Below the pieces are notes generated by a model. The model had not been told where the DNA came from. It worked only from the letters and a program-made list of their open reading frames with translations, and did no database searches. Both the position numbers and the translations under genes were made by a program. A DNA stretch of 64,000 bases from Sphingobacterium sp. R2 (GTDB lineage: Bacteria; Bacteroidota; Bacteroidia; Sphingobacteriales; Sphingobacteriaceae): positions 4,092,001-4,156,000 of the forward strand of contig NZ_CP142884.1 of NCBI RefSeq assembly GCF_040760075.1. The letters are read 5' to 3'. Numbering within the stretch: the first letter of the stretch is position 1; every line of letters starts with the position of its first letter. Below are positions 43,195 to 52,156 of this stretch, one piece after another.

Positions 43195-44133
43195 ATGCTT
43201 TTCCAATTTACGCTAAAAAAGAATAAAAATAACGCCATCCTGCTAGGAACTTTAGCAGCGCTTTTCTTTGCCACTACTTTTGTTCTCAATCGCATTATGG
43301 CAGTGTCTGGCGGAGGCTGGCAATGGACGGCCTCCTTACGATTTATTTGGATGTTACCCATATTGTTCATTATCGTCGCTATAAGGGGAAATCTCAGCAG
43401 CTTACTGAAAGAAATAAAATCAAATTTAGTACAATGGTTGCTTTGGAGTACGATTGGTTTCGGTTTGTTTTATGCAACCCTAACCTTTGGTGCCAATTAT
43501 GGCCCCTCCTGGCTTGTAGCGAGTACCTTCGAGTTTACTATCATTGCAGGTATGTTCATTGGTCCGTTAATCGAGAAGAAGGGATACCGAAACGGGATAT
43601 CAAAAGCTTCCCTCCTATTTTCTATTATTATTTTTATCGGCATCCTCCTAATGCAAATTGCAGAAGCTCAATCCACTTCGCTAAATATCATGCTGTTAGG
43701 AACAATTCCAGTATTAGTTGGTGCAGTCGCCTACCCTTTAGGCAACCGTAAGATGATGAAAATATCAGGGAATAGACTTGATGCTTTTCAGCGTACGTTA
43801 GGCATGACAATCTGTAGCATGCCTTTTTGGATTGCGCTTAGTCTATTTGGCTATTTGGAAAATGGATTACCAACAGATAGTCAGCTTTTGCAAACCTTCC
43901 TTGTGGCGCTATGTTCGGGTGTGATAGCGACACTTTTATTTTTTACAGCGACCGATCTTGTCCATCACGACCATAAGGCACTTGCTGCCGTAGAAGCCAC
44001 ACAGGCGATGGAAGTTATTTTTACTTTGATTGGCGAAGTCCTTCTTTTACATGCAGCGCTTCCAAATGGCTTTTCCTCGATTGGGATCGTCCTGGTGGTT
44101 ATGGGGATGATCCTACATAGCCGATCGGCCTGA
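43195..44133 (+). CDS. DMT-superfamily multidrug-type exporter
   Basis: A 312-residue membrane protein with about ten hydrophobic segments in two repeats (AILLGTLAALFFATTFVLNR at the start; LVALCSGVIATLLFFTATDL and ALAAVEATQAMEVIFTLIGE in the second half). This matches the EamA-like multidrug resistance efflux group of the DMT superfamily. The substrate cannot be read. It is divergent from fabV and convergent with the ABC exporter. Confidence 0.85.
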   Translation: MLFQFTLKKNKNNAILLGTLAALFFATTFVLNRIMAVSGGGWQWTASLRFIWMLPILFIIVAIRGNLSSLLKEIKSNLVQWLLWSTIGFGLFYATLTFGANYGPSWLVASTFEFTIIAGMFIGPLIEKKGYRNGISKASLLFSIIIFIGILLMQIAEAQSTSLNIMLLGTIPVLVGAVAYPLGNRKMMKISGNRLDAFQRTLGMTICSMPFWIALSLFGYLENGLPTDSQLLQTFLVALCSGVIATLLFFTATDLVHHDHKALAAVEATQAMEVIFTLIGEVLLLHAALPNGFSSIGIVLVVMGMILHSRSA

Positions 44134-44142
44134 CCTTAGTTT

Positions 44143-45933
44143 TTATCGTTCGTCAGCCTGTAATGTCTTACTTATTTTACTCAGATTCAAACTATTGGCC
44201 ATCGCAGAAAAAATAGCGTGATATGTGCCTTTATGCGCATAAAGATCCTCATGTTTGCCCTTTTCGGCGACGCGACCGTTTTCCATTACAACAATTGCAT
44301 TGGAATCAATGATCTGAGAGATACTATGAGAGACAATGATTACTGTACGATCCTTCTTTATGGCGTCTAGGCTATTCTTGATCTGCTCGGTAGCAATAGC
44401 ATCCAAATTAGCCGTTGGTTCGTCCAAAAAGATAATCGGAGGATTTTTTAGGAACAGCCGTGCGATGGCTATACGTTGCTGTTGACCACCGGATAAAGAT
44501 TGCGCATCTGAATCATAACCTTTTGGAAGCTCCATGATCTGTTGATGAATATAGGCTTTCTTAGCGGCTTCCATTATCTCATCTTTGGAGCTCCCAATTT
44601 TTCCATATTCAATATTCTCCAAAATCGTTCCTTTAAAAATGTGATTTTTTTGCAATACCATTCCGATTTGTTGACGTAGATAGGTGGTATCATATTTCGA
44701 TAAATCCACGCCATCTAAGAAAATCTGTCCTTCAGCAGGTTCGTAAAATTTATCCAATAAATTGATAATCGTACTCTTCCCGGCTCCACTTAAACCGACC
44801 AAAGCTGTTATTTCATTCGGTTTGATATCGAAACTGACATCTTTCAAAGCAACGGTACCGTTTGGATACTCAAAAAACACATTCCTAAGTTCCAAATGCC
44901 CTTTGATCTGCACAGGGATATAATCACCTTTAGATTCAATCTGCTCATCGGACTCTAGGATCTCAAAAAAAGACTCCGAATAGATCAATGCATCATTGAC
45001 CTCGTCGTAAATACGATGAAGTTGTCGTATTGGCGCAGAAACATTGTTAAACAACATAATATGAAACATGATTGCCCCAATGGTGATCTGCCCCGAAAGT
45101 ACTAAATACGATGTTAAAACAATAATAATAACGACTGCAATCTGTTCGACAAAATTCTTAATGCTATCGTATAGAAAACTGGTTTTCCGAGTTGCCATTT
45201 GATTTTCAGTCATCTCGTATTGGATCGTCTCATGCCGCTTGGCCTCTTCTGGTTCGCGAACGAATGATTTGATCACTAGTATGGAATCGATCAAACTAAT
45301 AATCCGATTATTTTTGGATTCCCGATACTTCCGCATTTGCCGTCTAAATCCGGTCAGCTTTGAGGCCTGGGTTTGCCCAATGTACAGGTATAAGGGAATA
45401 ACAGCAACCCCAATCAAACCTACATATACGTTCGCGTAAAACATACAGATAAGCGCAATAATTGCATTTGCAAATAAAGGTAAGATATCAATAAAAAAAT
45501 TCTGTACCAACCGCGTCAATGAACTGATCCCCGCGTCTATCCGAGTGGCCAATTTCCCGCTTTCGTTATCTGAAGATGTGTAAAATGCTAATTTATACGT
45601 CAAGATCCGATCGACAATAGATTGAGAAAAATCCCTTGCAATATAAATACGAAGTTTCTCACCATAAAATTTCTGACCAAACTGTACGATCGCGTAGATG
45701 ATCTCTTTAGCCAGCAGAATGATACTGATCATTCCAACGATATACATGCCCTTGGAAAGAGGCTCTTTCGCGACCATCAAATCGTTCATGCGATCGACGG
45801 TATAGCGCAAGATAAAAGCATTGATTTGCGCTGCAAAAGATCCCACGATAGTCAAAAGTAAGGTGTAAAAAATCAATCGCCGGTAAGGTTTGGCAAATGG
45901 TACAATTTTTTTAAGCAATTGGGATATAGTCAT
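44143..45933 (-). CDS. ABC exporter, fused permease and ATPase
   Basis: A 596-residue half transporter. The N-terminal six-helix membrane domain (about 1-310) has typical coupling sequence (REPEEAKRHETIQYEMTENQ). The C-terminal ATPase has Walker A GLSGAGKSTI (about residue 377), signature LSGGQQQRIAIARL (about 478) and Walker B IIFLDEPTANLDA (about 500). It works as a dimer and resembles MsbA-like lipid or drug exporters. The 313 bases upstream, up to the S1/P1 nuclease, hold only that gene's terminator and otherwise unremarkable AT-rich sequence. Confidence 0.92.
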   Translation of the reverse strand: MTISQLLKKIVPFAKPYRRLIFYTLLLTIVGSFAAQINAFILRYTVDRMNDLMVAKEPLSKGMYIVGMISIILLAKEIIYAIVQFGQKFYGEKLRIYIARDFSQSIVDRILTYKLAFYTSSDNESGKLATRIDAGISSLTRLVQNFFIDILPLFANAIIALICMFYANVYVGLIGVAVIPLYLYIGQTQASKLTGFRRQMRKYRESKNNRIISLIDSILVIKSFVREPEEAKRHETIQYEMTENQMATRKTSFLYDSIKNFVEQIAVVIIIVLTSYLVLSGQITIGAIMFHIMLFNNVSAPIRQLHRIYDEVNDALIYSESFFEILESDEQIESKGDYIPVQIKGHLELRNVFFEYPNGTVALKDVSFDIKPNEITALVGLSGAGKSTIINLLDKFYEPAEGQIFLDGVDLSKYDTTYLRQQIGMVLQKNHIFKGTILENIEYGKIGSSKDEIMEAAKKAYIHQQIMELPKGYDSDAQSLSGGQQQRIAIARLFLKNPPIIFLDEPTANLDAIATEQIKNSLDAIKKDRTVIIVSHSISQIIDSNAIVVMENGRVAEKGKHEDLYAHKGTYHAIFSAMANSLNLSKISKTLQADER

Positions 45934-46104
45934 CGAACTTTGATTTATTACGAAGAAAACAAAAGATCTTTGGGCATTGTTTAAATCTAATCATAAAAAC
46001 CATTTTAGGGCTTCAAAAGGTAACATATACCAAGAAAAAAAAGCTGTGTTAAAAGCCTATCTCATCAATTTGATGAAAATAACTTTTTAAGTTTTAGCAG
46101 ACAT

Positions 46105-46139
46105 AAAAAAAGACCAAATTCTAGCTGATTTTGGTCTTT
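46105..46139 (-). terminator. Terminator after the S1/P1 nuclease gene
   Basis: AAAGACCAAA (46109-46118) pairs with TTTGGTCTTT (46130-46139). On the minus strand a T-run follows. It lies about 107 bases past the stop codon. Confidence 0.8.
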
Positions 46140-46246
46140 CTTTGGGAATTAATCCGTTAAAGCTGTGGCACTAAGTCAATTCTGATTTCTACTCGCAATT
46201 TTGTGTACAATATAGTCTTTTTTCTATAATATTGATATGTTATATC

Positions 46247-47041
46247 TTAGCCAAAGATCCGATTCAAGACTTTAGCCAAGCGTAAGCCACCTTTCAACAT
46301 ACATTGTTCCATCACATCTTTATTTTGATAAACATACGAATAGGATAAATTGGCATTATTTGCTACGTCAGCATAAATTTTTTCCGCTAATTGGTTGGAT
46401 TCATAGAGCCAATTTGAAAGTTCTCCAGCCGCCAATTGTTTGTTTCGCTCTTTACTATTTACATCGAGCACTGTTGCGTACTCTGTATAGCTATATTTTT
46501 CGTTATCCACTAAATCACTATCCCACACACGGTGGATATTCGATTTTTTACCGAACCAGCTTACTTCAATCTTATTCCCCCCCTGATCTTCAGCACGGCT
46601 TACATGCATGGGTTGATGCGCATCCCCTAAGATATGGATCAAAAAATAAAGATTTTGCTTCTGTTGATCCATAGCGATAGTCTTATCAGCAAAAGATTGT
46701 TCGATACGGATAGCGGTCTTATACAAATTTTCATCGGCAGAATTTTCAAGCCCCAACTGAAACTCTGCCCAAGGTAAATTGGAATTTAAGTTGATAAAAT
46801 GTGAATTGCCTAATTTTTTAAATTCGGGATTAGGATCCGACTTAATGAAGTCACCCCAATTGGCCCAATAGGCGAGCTTTTGCTGACCAATAATTTTTTC
46901 GATATTCTTTTTCGCTTTTTTAGTCAAATGACGTTCTGCAATTTCAGCAACCACACGGTGTCCGATCGTTCCCCATGCAAATACCGATGAAAGCTGAAAA
47001 CATAACGTCATCGCGAGTAAACCCTTAATAATATTTCTCAT
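46247..47041 (-). CDS. S1/P1-type zinc nuclease, exported
   Basis: A 264-residue exported nuclease. After a signal peptide (about 1-22) the mature protein begins WGTIGHRVVAEIAERHL, whose first Trp and the His are zinc ligands in this family. HILGDAHQPMHVSRAEDQGG (about residues 131-150) supplies further ligands. These enzymes use three zinc ions to cut single-stranded DNA and RNA and release 3' phosphates, here probably for scavenging nucleotides in the periplasm. A single gene. Confidence 0.93.
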   Translation of the reverse strand: MRNIIKGLLAMTLCFQLSSVFAWGTIGHRVVAEIAERHLTKKAKKNIEKIIGQQKLAYWANWGDFIKSDPNPEFKKLGNSHFINLNSNLPWAEFQLGLENSADENLYKTAIRIEQSFADKTIAMDQQKQNLYFLIHILGDAHQPMHVSRAEDQGGNKIEVSWFGKKSNIHRVWDSDLVDNEKYSYTEYATVLDVNSKERNKQLAAGELSNWLYESNQLAEKIYADVANNANLSYSYVYQNKDVMEQCMLKGGLRLAKVLNRIFG

Positions 47042-47164
47042 TGAATAGTTGTTTTAAATGATGCTGTTTTTCCGTCTCAAATCAACTTCCAGCGTAATTT
47101 AGCCGGTTTTAGACATGTTGATTTGATTTTGTATCAAACCCATCTTTGTATAGTTAAATTAAAA

Positions 47165-47629
47165 TTATTTAAATAAATCAAACGAATATTTTGCTGACGA
47201 CCAAAATTCATCCAGCGCAATCATTCGGGGCTTAAAAAATGAAATAAGTTCGGCCCAATCCGCCTCTCTAAAAATACTATGCCCTTGCATAATGGTATAA
47301 ATCTGACAAATTGGCTTTCCATATTCATCTCTTCCATCCATCTCCCAAATCCACTCTTCGCCAAGCAGATCATGCAGTAAAGCTCTAAACTGAAGAAACT
47401 GCTCAGCCATCAACGCCCTGATACCTGCATCCGGCTGCGACCATTGTATCGCGATTTTCGCTTCACTTTTATCAGCATCCATTTTAAAATACAAATGCTT
47501 TACACCTGTTTTGTAATTAATCCAATTTGCTTTTTCTCCATCCGCAGATAAATGTAATGCCATAAACTGACCAAACTTCGTCCAGAACGAATGTTTTAAT
47601 TGTTTTATCTCTTCCCTTGAATACACCAA
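47165..47629 (-). CDS. DUF4268 protein
   Basis: A 154-residue protein matching DUF4268: it starts YSREEIKQLKHSFWTKFGQFM and has INYKTGVKHLYFKMDADKSE and a C-terminal DWAELISFFKPRMIALDEFW. The domain has a nuclease-like fold in larger proteins and is often found beside restriction or HNH genes, but as a stand-alone protein its function is unknown. Nothing nearby points to defence. A single gene divergent from the lipocalin. Confidence 0.85.
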   Translation of the reverse strand: MVYSREEIKQLKHSFWTKFGQFMALHLSADGEKANWINYKTGVKHLYFKMDADKSEAKIAIQWSQPDAGIRALMAEQFLQFRALLHDLLGEEWIWEMDGRDEYGKPICQIYTIMQGHSIFREADWAELISFFKPRMIALDEFWSSAKYSFDLFK

Positions 47630-47729
47630 TACAATTTTTAAGTCAACAAAATTAATAAAATAGCCTGGCTTCTCTAAACCTTATTGGTATTAAAATTGTT
47701 GTTTTATTAACAAATAATTTCGAAAAAAA

Positions 47730-48266
47730 ATGAATATGGATAAGAAAAAATCACTCCTGCTTTTGGCCACGGTAGCACTAGGAACAGTAGCATACAATGC
47801 TCTTAAACCTGTCATTTCGCGGCCGGATGTTGTCGATCCATTCGATTTGGATAAATATCTCGGAAAGTGGTATGAAATAGCAAGGCTTGACTTTCGTTGG
47901 GAAACTGGCTTAAGTAAGGTCTCCGCCGAATATAGTATGAATAAAAATGGTACGATCCGCGTAAATAATCAGGGGTATAGCGAAGAGAAAGGACGATGGA
48001 GACAATCTATTGGAAAAGCCAAATTTGTTAACAGTCCGAATGAAGGAGCACTTAAGGTGTCGTTCTTTGGCCCATTTTATAGTGGCTATAACGTTGTCAA
48101 AATAACATCGGATTACAAATATGCGCTTATCTTTGGAGAAAATCTCGACTATATGTGGATTTTAGGCAGGGATTTAGATATTCCAGCTAAAATTAGAAAT
48201 GAGTTTCTAACCTATGCTCTTCAATGTGGCTATAAGACAGGTGATCTTGTATGGACAAAACATTAA
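47730..48266 (+). CDS. blc: Bacterial lipocalin
   Basis: A 178-residue Blc-type lipocalin. The first conserved region is DLDKYLGKWYEIARLDFRWE (about residues 41-60). KVSFFGPFYSGYNVVKI, YALIFGENLDYMWILGRDL and the C-terminal LTYALQCGYKTGDLVW complete the barrel. It binds lysophospholipids or fatty acids, usually at the inner leaflet of the outer membrane. The N-terminus (KKSLLLLATVALGTVAY) is an uncleaved or signal-anchor sequence with no lipobox cysteine, unlike E. coli Blc. Its last four bases overlap the convergent gene. Confidence 0.93.
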   Translation: MNMDKKKSLLLLATVALGTVAYNALKPVISRPDVVDPFDLDKYLGKWYEIARLDFRWETGLSKVSAEYSMNKNGTIRVNNQGYSEEKGRWRQSIGKAKFVNSPNEGALKVSFFGPFYSGYNVVKITSDYKYALIFGENLDYMWILGRDLDIPAKIRNEFLTYALQCGYKTGDLVWTKH

Positions 48267-48568
48267 TTGAAAATCGGAGTGAGCAACTGGTAGTTTAATG
48301 TTGCGTCTTGTGCAATCACGTCCGCAATTTCTTGAAGGTCTTTATCGCTTATGACATTTCTGATACCTGCGTTATAAAGAGTAGCCAAAAACAACGCTGC
48401 CTCATGCTTTTCACTTATTGTCAGAATAGAACTCCCGACGTAGAAATTTAATGCCGATACCGCATATTCACCAAACAGATTGAATCCAAAATCTCCGCCT
48501 GTCTGTATGCAATAACGCATCATTTTTTCAAAATCAGAACGCAATGTTTCTTTGGTATCCGTGCTCAT
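48263..48568 (-). CDS. Small protein of unknown function
   Basis: A 101-residue helical protein (RSDFEKMMRYCIQTGGDFGF, KHEAALFLATLYNAGIRNV, DLQEIADVIAQDATLNYQLL). No signal peptide or known motif is visible. Its stop overlaps the lipocalin stop by four bases on the opposite strand. The coding-like composition and length make it a likely real gene. No family recognised. Confidence 0.65.
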   Translation of the reverse strand: MSTDTKETLRSDFEKMMRYCIQTGGDFGFNLFGEYAVSALNFYVGSSILTISEKHEAALFLATLYNAGIRNVISDKDLQEIADVIAQDATLNYQLLTPIFN

Positions 48569-48632
48569 ACTTTCACTTTTAGAAATTTTTGCTTACCCAC
48601 TCTAAGCCTTTATGTGACTTTGGCAAAGGTGC

Positions 48633-48682
48633 AAAAAATATCCCAAACAATACAGCTGCTAGACAGAAGATTGTTTGGGATA
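48633..48682 (-). terminator. Terminator after amtB
   Basis: Perfect 13-base arms TATCCCAAACAAT (48639-48651) and ATTGTTTGGGATA (48670-48682) enclose an 18-base loop. On the minus strand the hairpin is followed by TTTTTTGC. Confidence 0.85.
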
Positions 48683-48711
48683 AGATATAAACGGCGTTTA
48701 TTTTCTCTTAA

Positions 48712-50016
48712 TTACAAGGCTTCGGCATGTTGAGTCACATCCAAACCAAGTTCTTCGTCCGTTTCTTCCACACGAAGTGGAGCAATAAGGTCAGTAATTT
48801 TTAATAAAACCAATGAGCCGACGAAAGCAAAAAATGACACGGCAAATAGAGCGACCATATGAACAAAGAATAATTTTGTTTCGCCAAAAAACAGCCCGTT
48901 GTCTACCACCACGGGGTTGATGTTATGATGTGCAAATACACCTGTAAGCACCATACCCACCATACCGCCTACTCCGTGACAAGGGAATACATCCAATGTA
49001 TCATCAATACTTGTTTTACTTCTTAGGTAAACAACAAGGTTGCTGACCAATGCGCCCACCAGACCAATAATCATTGCGTGTGGGATGCTAACAAAACCAG
49101 CGGCGGGAGTAATCGCTACCAGCCCAACCACAGCACCGATACATGCTCCCATTGCAGAAGGTTTCTTTCCACGGATAATATCAACAAATATCCATGCCAT
49201 AGCAGCCATAGCTGAGGCAGTAGTCGTTGTTGCAAAAGCATAAGCCGCTAAGGAATTTGCACCTCCTGCAGAACCTGCGTTGAATCCAAACCAACCAAAC
49301 CATAATAAAGCAGTACCCAAAATCACATAGCTGATACGTGCAGGATTATGGACTTGTATTTTGCGGCCTTTTAAGTAGATCGCGGCCGCTAATGCTGCCC
49401 AGCCCGCCGACATATGCACAACAGTACCACCAGCGAAATCAAGAACACCAAACTTGGCTAAAATTCCCTCAGGATGCCAAGTTGCATGAGCCAATGGCAT
49501 ATAGATAAAAATGCTAAATAGAATGATAAATAGCATAAATGAATTGAAGCGAATACGTTCTGCAAAAGCACCTGTAATCAGCGCTGGCGTGATAATCGCA
49601 AATTTTAGCTGAAACATAGCGAATAAAACCAAAGGTATGGTTGGCAGTGCTCCCCATGCAACATTTCCCAATGTACCTTTCATCATAAAAAATGTACGTG
49701 GATCGCCCACGATTCCGCCGATATCGTCTCCGAAAGCTAAACTAAAACCAACGATTACCCAAAGAATTGTCATCAAGCACATGCAGATGAAACTTTGCAT
49801 CATGGTTGATATCACATTTTTTTTGCTAACCATACCACCATAAAAAAATGCAAGTCCCGGCGTCATAATCAATACCAATGCAGAAGAAGTTAACAACCAG
49901 GCGGTGTCTCCTGTATCAAACTCTGCCTTATTCAGATCAGACAAGTCAATTGAAGGAAATACAAGTCCTAATACTCCTAAAAGAACTAGAACAATAAGTG
50001 GAATAATTTTTTTCAT
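48712..50016 (-). CDS. amtB: Ammonium transporter
   Basis: A 434-residue Amt/Rh channel with about 11 membrane helices and a cleavable-type N-terminus (MKKIIPLIVLVLLGVLGLVF). DTAWLLTSSALVLIMTPGLAFFYGGMV is the first conserved helix (two halves read here as one). DFAGGTVVHMSAGWAALAAA contains one pore histidine, and ATFFHMIIGL-like late helices contain the other (PCHGVGGMVGMVLTGVFAHH). The ATG at 50016 is chosen because it begins the signal; the longer frame adds 21 non-conserved residues. No glnK gene is adjacent. It is divergent from a porin. Confidence 0.96.
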   Translation of the reverse strand: MKKIIPLIVLVLLGVLGLVFPSIDLSDLNKAEFDTGDTAWLLTSSALVLIMTPGLAFFYGGMVSKKNVISTMMQSFICMCLMTILWVIVGFSLAFGDDIGGIVGDPRTFFMMKGTLGNVAWGALPTIPLVLFAMFQLKFAIITPALITGAFAERIRFNSFMLFIILFSIFIYMPLAHATWHPEGILAKFGVLDFAGGTVVHMSAGWAALAAAIYLKGRKIQVHNPARISYVILGTALLWFGWFGFNAGSAGGANSLAAYAFATTTTASAMAAMAWIFVDIIRGKKPSAMGACIGAVVGLVAITPAAGFVSIPHAMIIGLVGALVSNLVVYLRSKTSIDDTLDVFPCHGVGGMVGMVLTGVFAHHNINPVVVDNGLFFGETKLFFVHMVALFAVSFFAFVGSLVLLKITDLIAPLRVEETDEELGLDVTQHAEAL

Positions 50017-50305
50017 GTGTTTAAACTGATTAGTGTTTATTAATACTTTAATAAAATTGTTGAAAAAATACAAAAACAAAACAAAAACCTATTATCATTT
50101 ATATTTTTATCAAATATAAAGTCTTTTTATTAAAAAAATACAATCATTATTTATTTTTTTTGATTTTTTTTACATAATTTCACAATAACAAAAACAAAAA
50201 CCAATATTAATCTATAAAAATCGACTTAAAATCATGGTAAAAAGGAAAATTACAAAATAAAAACAGCAGAAATACCAAACAAATCAAACTTAAACCTCCA
50301 AAAAA

Positions 50306-51358
50306 ATGAAAAAACTTCTTACAACAGCAATTTTATCTGTGTTTCTTATAAATACAGCCTTATCACAAGAAGAAAACAAAGAAAAGGGAATCGAAATATC
50401 CGGTTCTGTAGACACCTATTGGAAATATGACTTCCAAAACAAACCAAATATTAACACCTATTTCACAGAAGACAACAATTCCGTTTCCATCGGGATGGTA
50501 GATTTAGCTGTTAAAAAGAAATTTAAAAAGGCTTCATTTGTAGGCGAGTTATCTTTTGGACCTCGCGGTCAATATCGCTCTATCATGAATGGAGATGGTC
50601 AAGCTGGTGATGATAAAAATAGCTTTCACATACAAAATCTCTATGTAGGCTACGACCTCACTGAAAAACTAAATCTTACTGCAGGTTTTATGGGAACATT
50701 TGTAGGCTTTGAAGTGATATCACCCACCTACAATTTTCATTATTCAACATCTTATCTTTTTGGTGCAGGACCTTTTCAAGATGCGGGACTGAAAGCAACG
50801 TACAGTTTCTCAGATAAGGTAGCGTTAATGGTCGGAATATTTAATGACTGGAACGTGTACCAAGATATGAACGGTGTGTCGCACCTAGGCTCCCAGCTAG
50901 CTTATACACCCAATGATAAAAGTAGCTTTTATCTTAATTTTCTCACAGGATCCTCAGCAGGTGGAAAAACAAATTATAGTTCAGGAACATTGATTGACCT
51001 CGTAGCTAACTATGATTTCTCACCCAAATTTTTCCTTGGTTTAAATGCAACCAATTATAAAAAGAGAGATGGTGGAGGATATACGGGCGTCGCTCTCTAT
51101 CCAAGAGTTCACTTTTCGGAAAATTTTGGATTAGGATTGCGTGAAGAGTTTTTCCAAACACATAAGGAAGAGGAAAATGGGATCCCAAGTACCAATATTC
51201 TCGCTACAACATTAACAGCAGAATACAGTTATCACGGCTTCAAATTTATACCGGAGATTAGAATTGATAAAGGAAATACAGAAAGATTCATCAAAAATGA
51301 TTTAAGTCCAACTAAATCTGCCGGACAATTTTTGTTAGCCTGTGTCTACAGTTTCTAG
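50306..51358 (+). CDS. Outer-membrane porin
   Basis: A 350-residue protein with a signal peptide (about 1-20, ending ALSQE) and alternating beta-strand sequence throughout (GSVDTYWKYDFQNKP, NLYVGYDLTEKLNLTAGFM, FLLACVYSF at the end). It finishes with the C-terminal aromatic residue expected of outer-membrane barrels. It fits the Bacteroidota BBP2-like porin group. The position divergent from amtB suggests a role in ammonium or nitrogen-compound entry, by inference. The 289-base spacer between the two is very AT-rich, and I could not pick firm promoters in it. Confidence 0.82.
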   Translation: MKKLLTTAILSVFLINTALSQEENKEKGIEISGSVDTYWKYDFQNKPNINTYFTEDNNSVSIGMVDLAVKKKFKKASFVGELSFGPRGQYRSIMNGDGQAGDDKNSFHIQNLYVGYDLTEKLNLTAGFMGTFVGFEVISPTYNFHYSTSYLFGAGPFQDAGLKATYSFSDKVALMVGIFNDWNVYQDMNGVSHLGSQLAYTPNDKSSFYLNFLTGSSAGGKTNYSSGTLIDLVANYDFSPKFFLGLNATNYKKRDGGGYTGVALYPRVHFSENFGLGLREEFFQTHKEEENGIPSTNILATTLTAEYSYHGFKFIPEIRIDKGNTERFIKNDLSPTKSAGQFLLACVYSF

Positions 51359-51380
51359 AAAGAATATTCAGCAAAAACTA

Positions 51381-51417
51381 AAGGAGCGGAATTCAGGTAG
51401 AACTCCGCTCTTTTATT
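51381..51417 (+). terminator. Terminator after the porin gene
   Basis: GAGCGGA (51384-51390) pairs with TCCGCTC (51404-51410) and is followed by TTTTATTTT. Confidence 0.75.
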
Positions 51418-51475
51418 TTAGCCAGGCAGCTATACAGAAATATCAATATTTAAAGATTAAATCATTTGTTTAAAT

Positions 51476-51904
51476 TTACAATTTTCCAGAGAGCCAACGG
51501 GGAATAACAAACTCTGTCGCCAGGTGCGCTAGCTTAAAACTTGGCCAATTGTCCGGCTTGATCCAAACTACCTCTACGAGCTCCTCATAAGCTTTAAAAG
51601 ACTGAGCCACCCTCAATCTAATTAAATAAATATTACCCGCTACCAGCGTATTTGCCTCATTGACGGCATGTGCTGTATGGCTACCTAAAAATTCTAAATC
51701 CTTTTTCGGTACATCAAACCTTAGCTCTTCGCGAAGCTCACGTATCAACGTCTCCTCCTGACTCTCTCCCGGTGCTGCTTTGCCTCCTGGTAACTGGAAA
51801 TAAGCGGAGTCTTTTTTCCGAACCATCAACAAATTGCCATCAGGACTGAGGATCGCCGCCGAACAAATAACAATTGTATCCATATCGTGTAATTCAAATG
51901 GCAA
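51476..51904 (-). CDS. Nudix hydrolase
   Basis: A 142-residue pyrophosphohydrolase. The full Nudix box is present at about residues 41-63 (GKAAPGESQEETLIRELREE then L): G-x5-E-x7-R-E-x2-E-E-L. SAAILSPDGNLLMVRKKDS begins the fold. The substrate cannot be read from sequence; many relatives clean up oxidised or non-canonical nucleotides. A single gene; unusual overlapping palindromes lie upstream at 51945-51988. Confidence 0.9.
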   Translation of the reverse strand: MPFELHDMDTIVICSAAILSPDGNLLMVRKKDSAYFQLPGGKAAPGESQEETLIRELREELRFDVPKKDLEFLGSHTAHAVNEANTLVAGNIYLIRLRVAQSFKAYEELVEVVWIKPDNWPSFKLAHLATEFVIPRWLSGKL

Positions 51905-51944
51905 AGCTAGCGTTTTTATTGCTGATGCAAAACATTTACCGCTT

Positions 51945-51988
51945 TGACCTGACTTTCATTAAGTCAGCAACTGAATAGATTCAGGTCA
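51945..51988. repeat. Overlapping inverted repeats upstream of the Nudix gene
   Basis: TGACCTGA (51945-51952) pairs with TCAGGTCA (51981-51988), and CTGACTT (51949-51955) pairs with AAGTCAG (51961-51967). The two hairpins share bases and exclude each other. They lie 41-84 bases upstream of the Nudix start. The rest of the 252 bases up to the transpeptidase gene shows nothing else. Confidence 0.5.
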
Positions 51989-52156
51989 GTTAAGCACCCA
52001 AAAAAGACAATAGTCATTCGTTCCCATCACGTGATTTAAAACACCTGTGATTGGCAGTATTCCCTTAAAGTGTTCTTAATCACGCACAATAAAATTGCAA
52101 ATCATCGACAATTTAGGTAAGTTTAAACCATAAAGCAATAATTTATAAATCCATAT

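Noticed and set aside
47165..47629. DUF4268 protein as part of a restriction or defence locus
   Set aside because: It is a stand-alone gene between a nuclease for nutrient scavenging and a lipocalin, with no methylase, helicase or integrase near.
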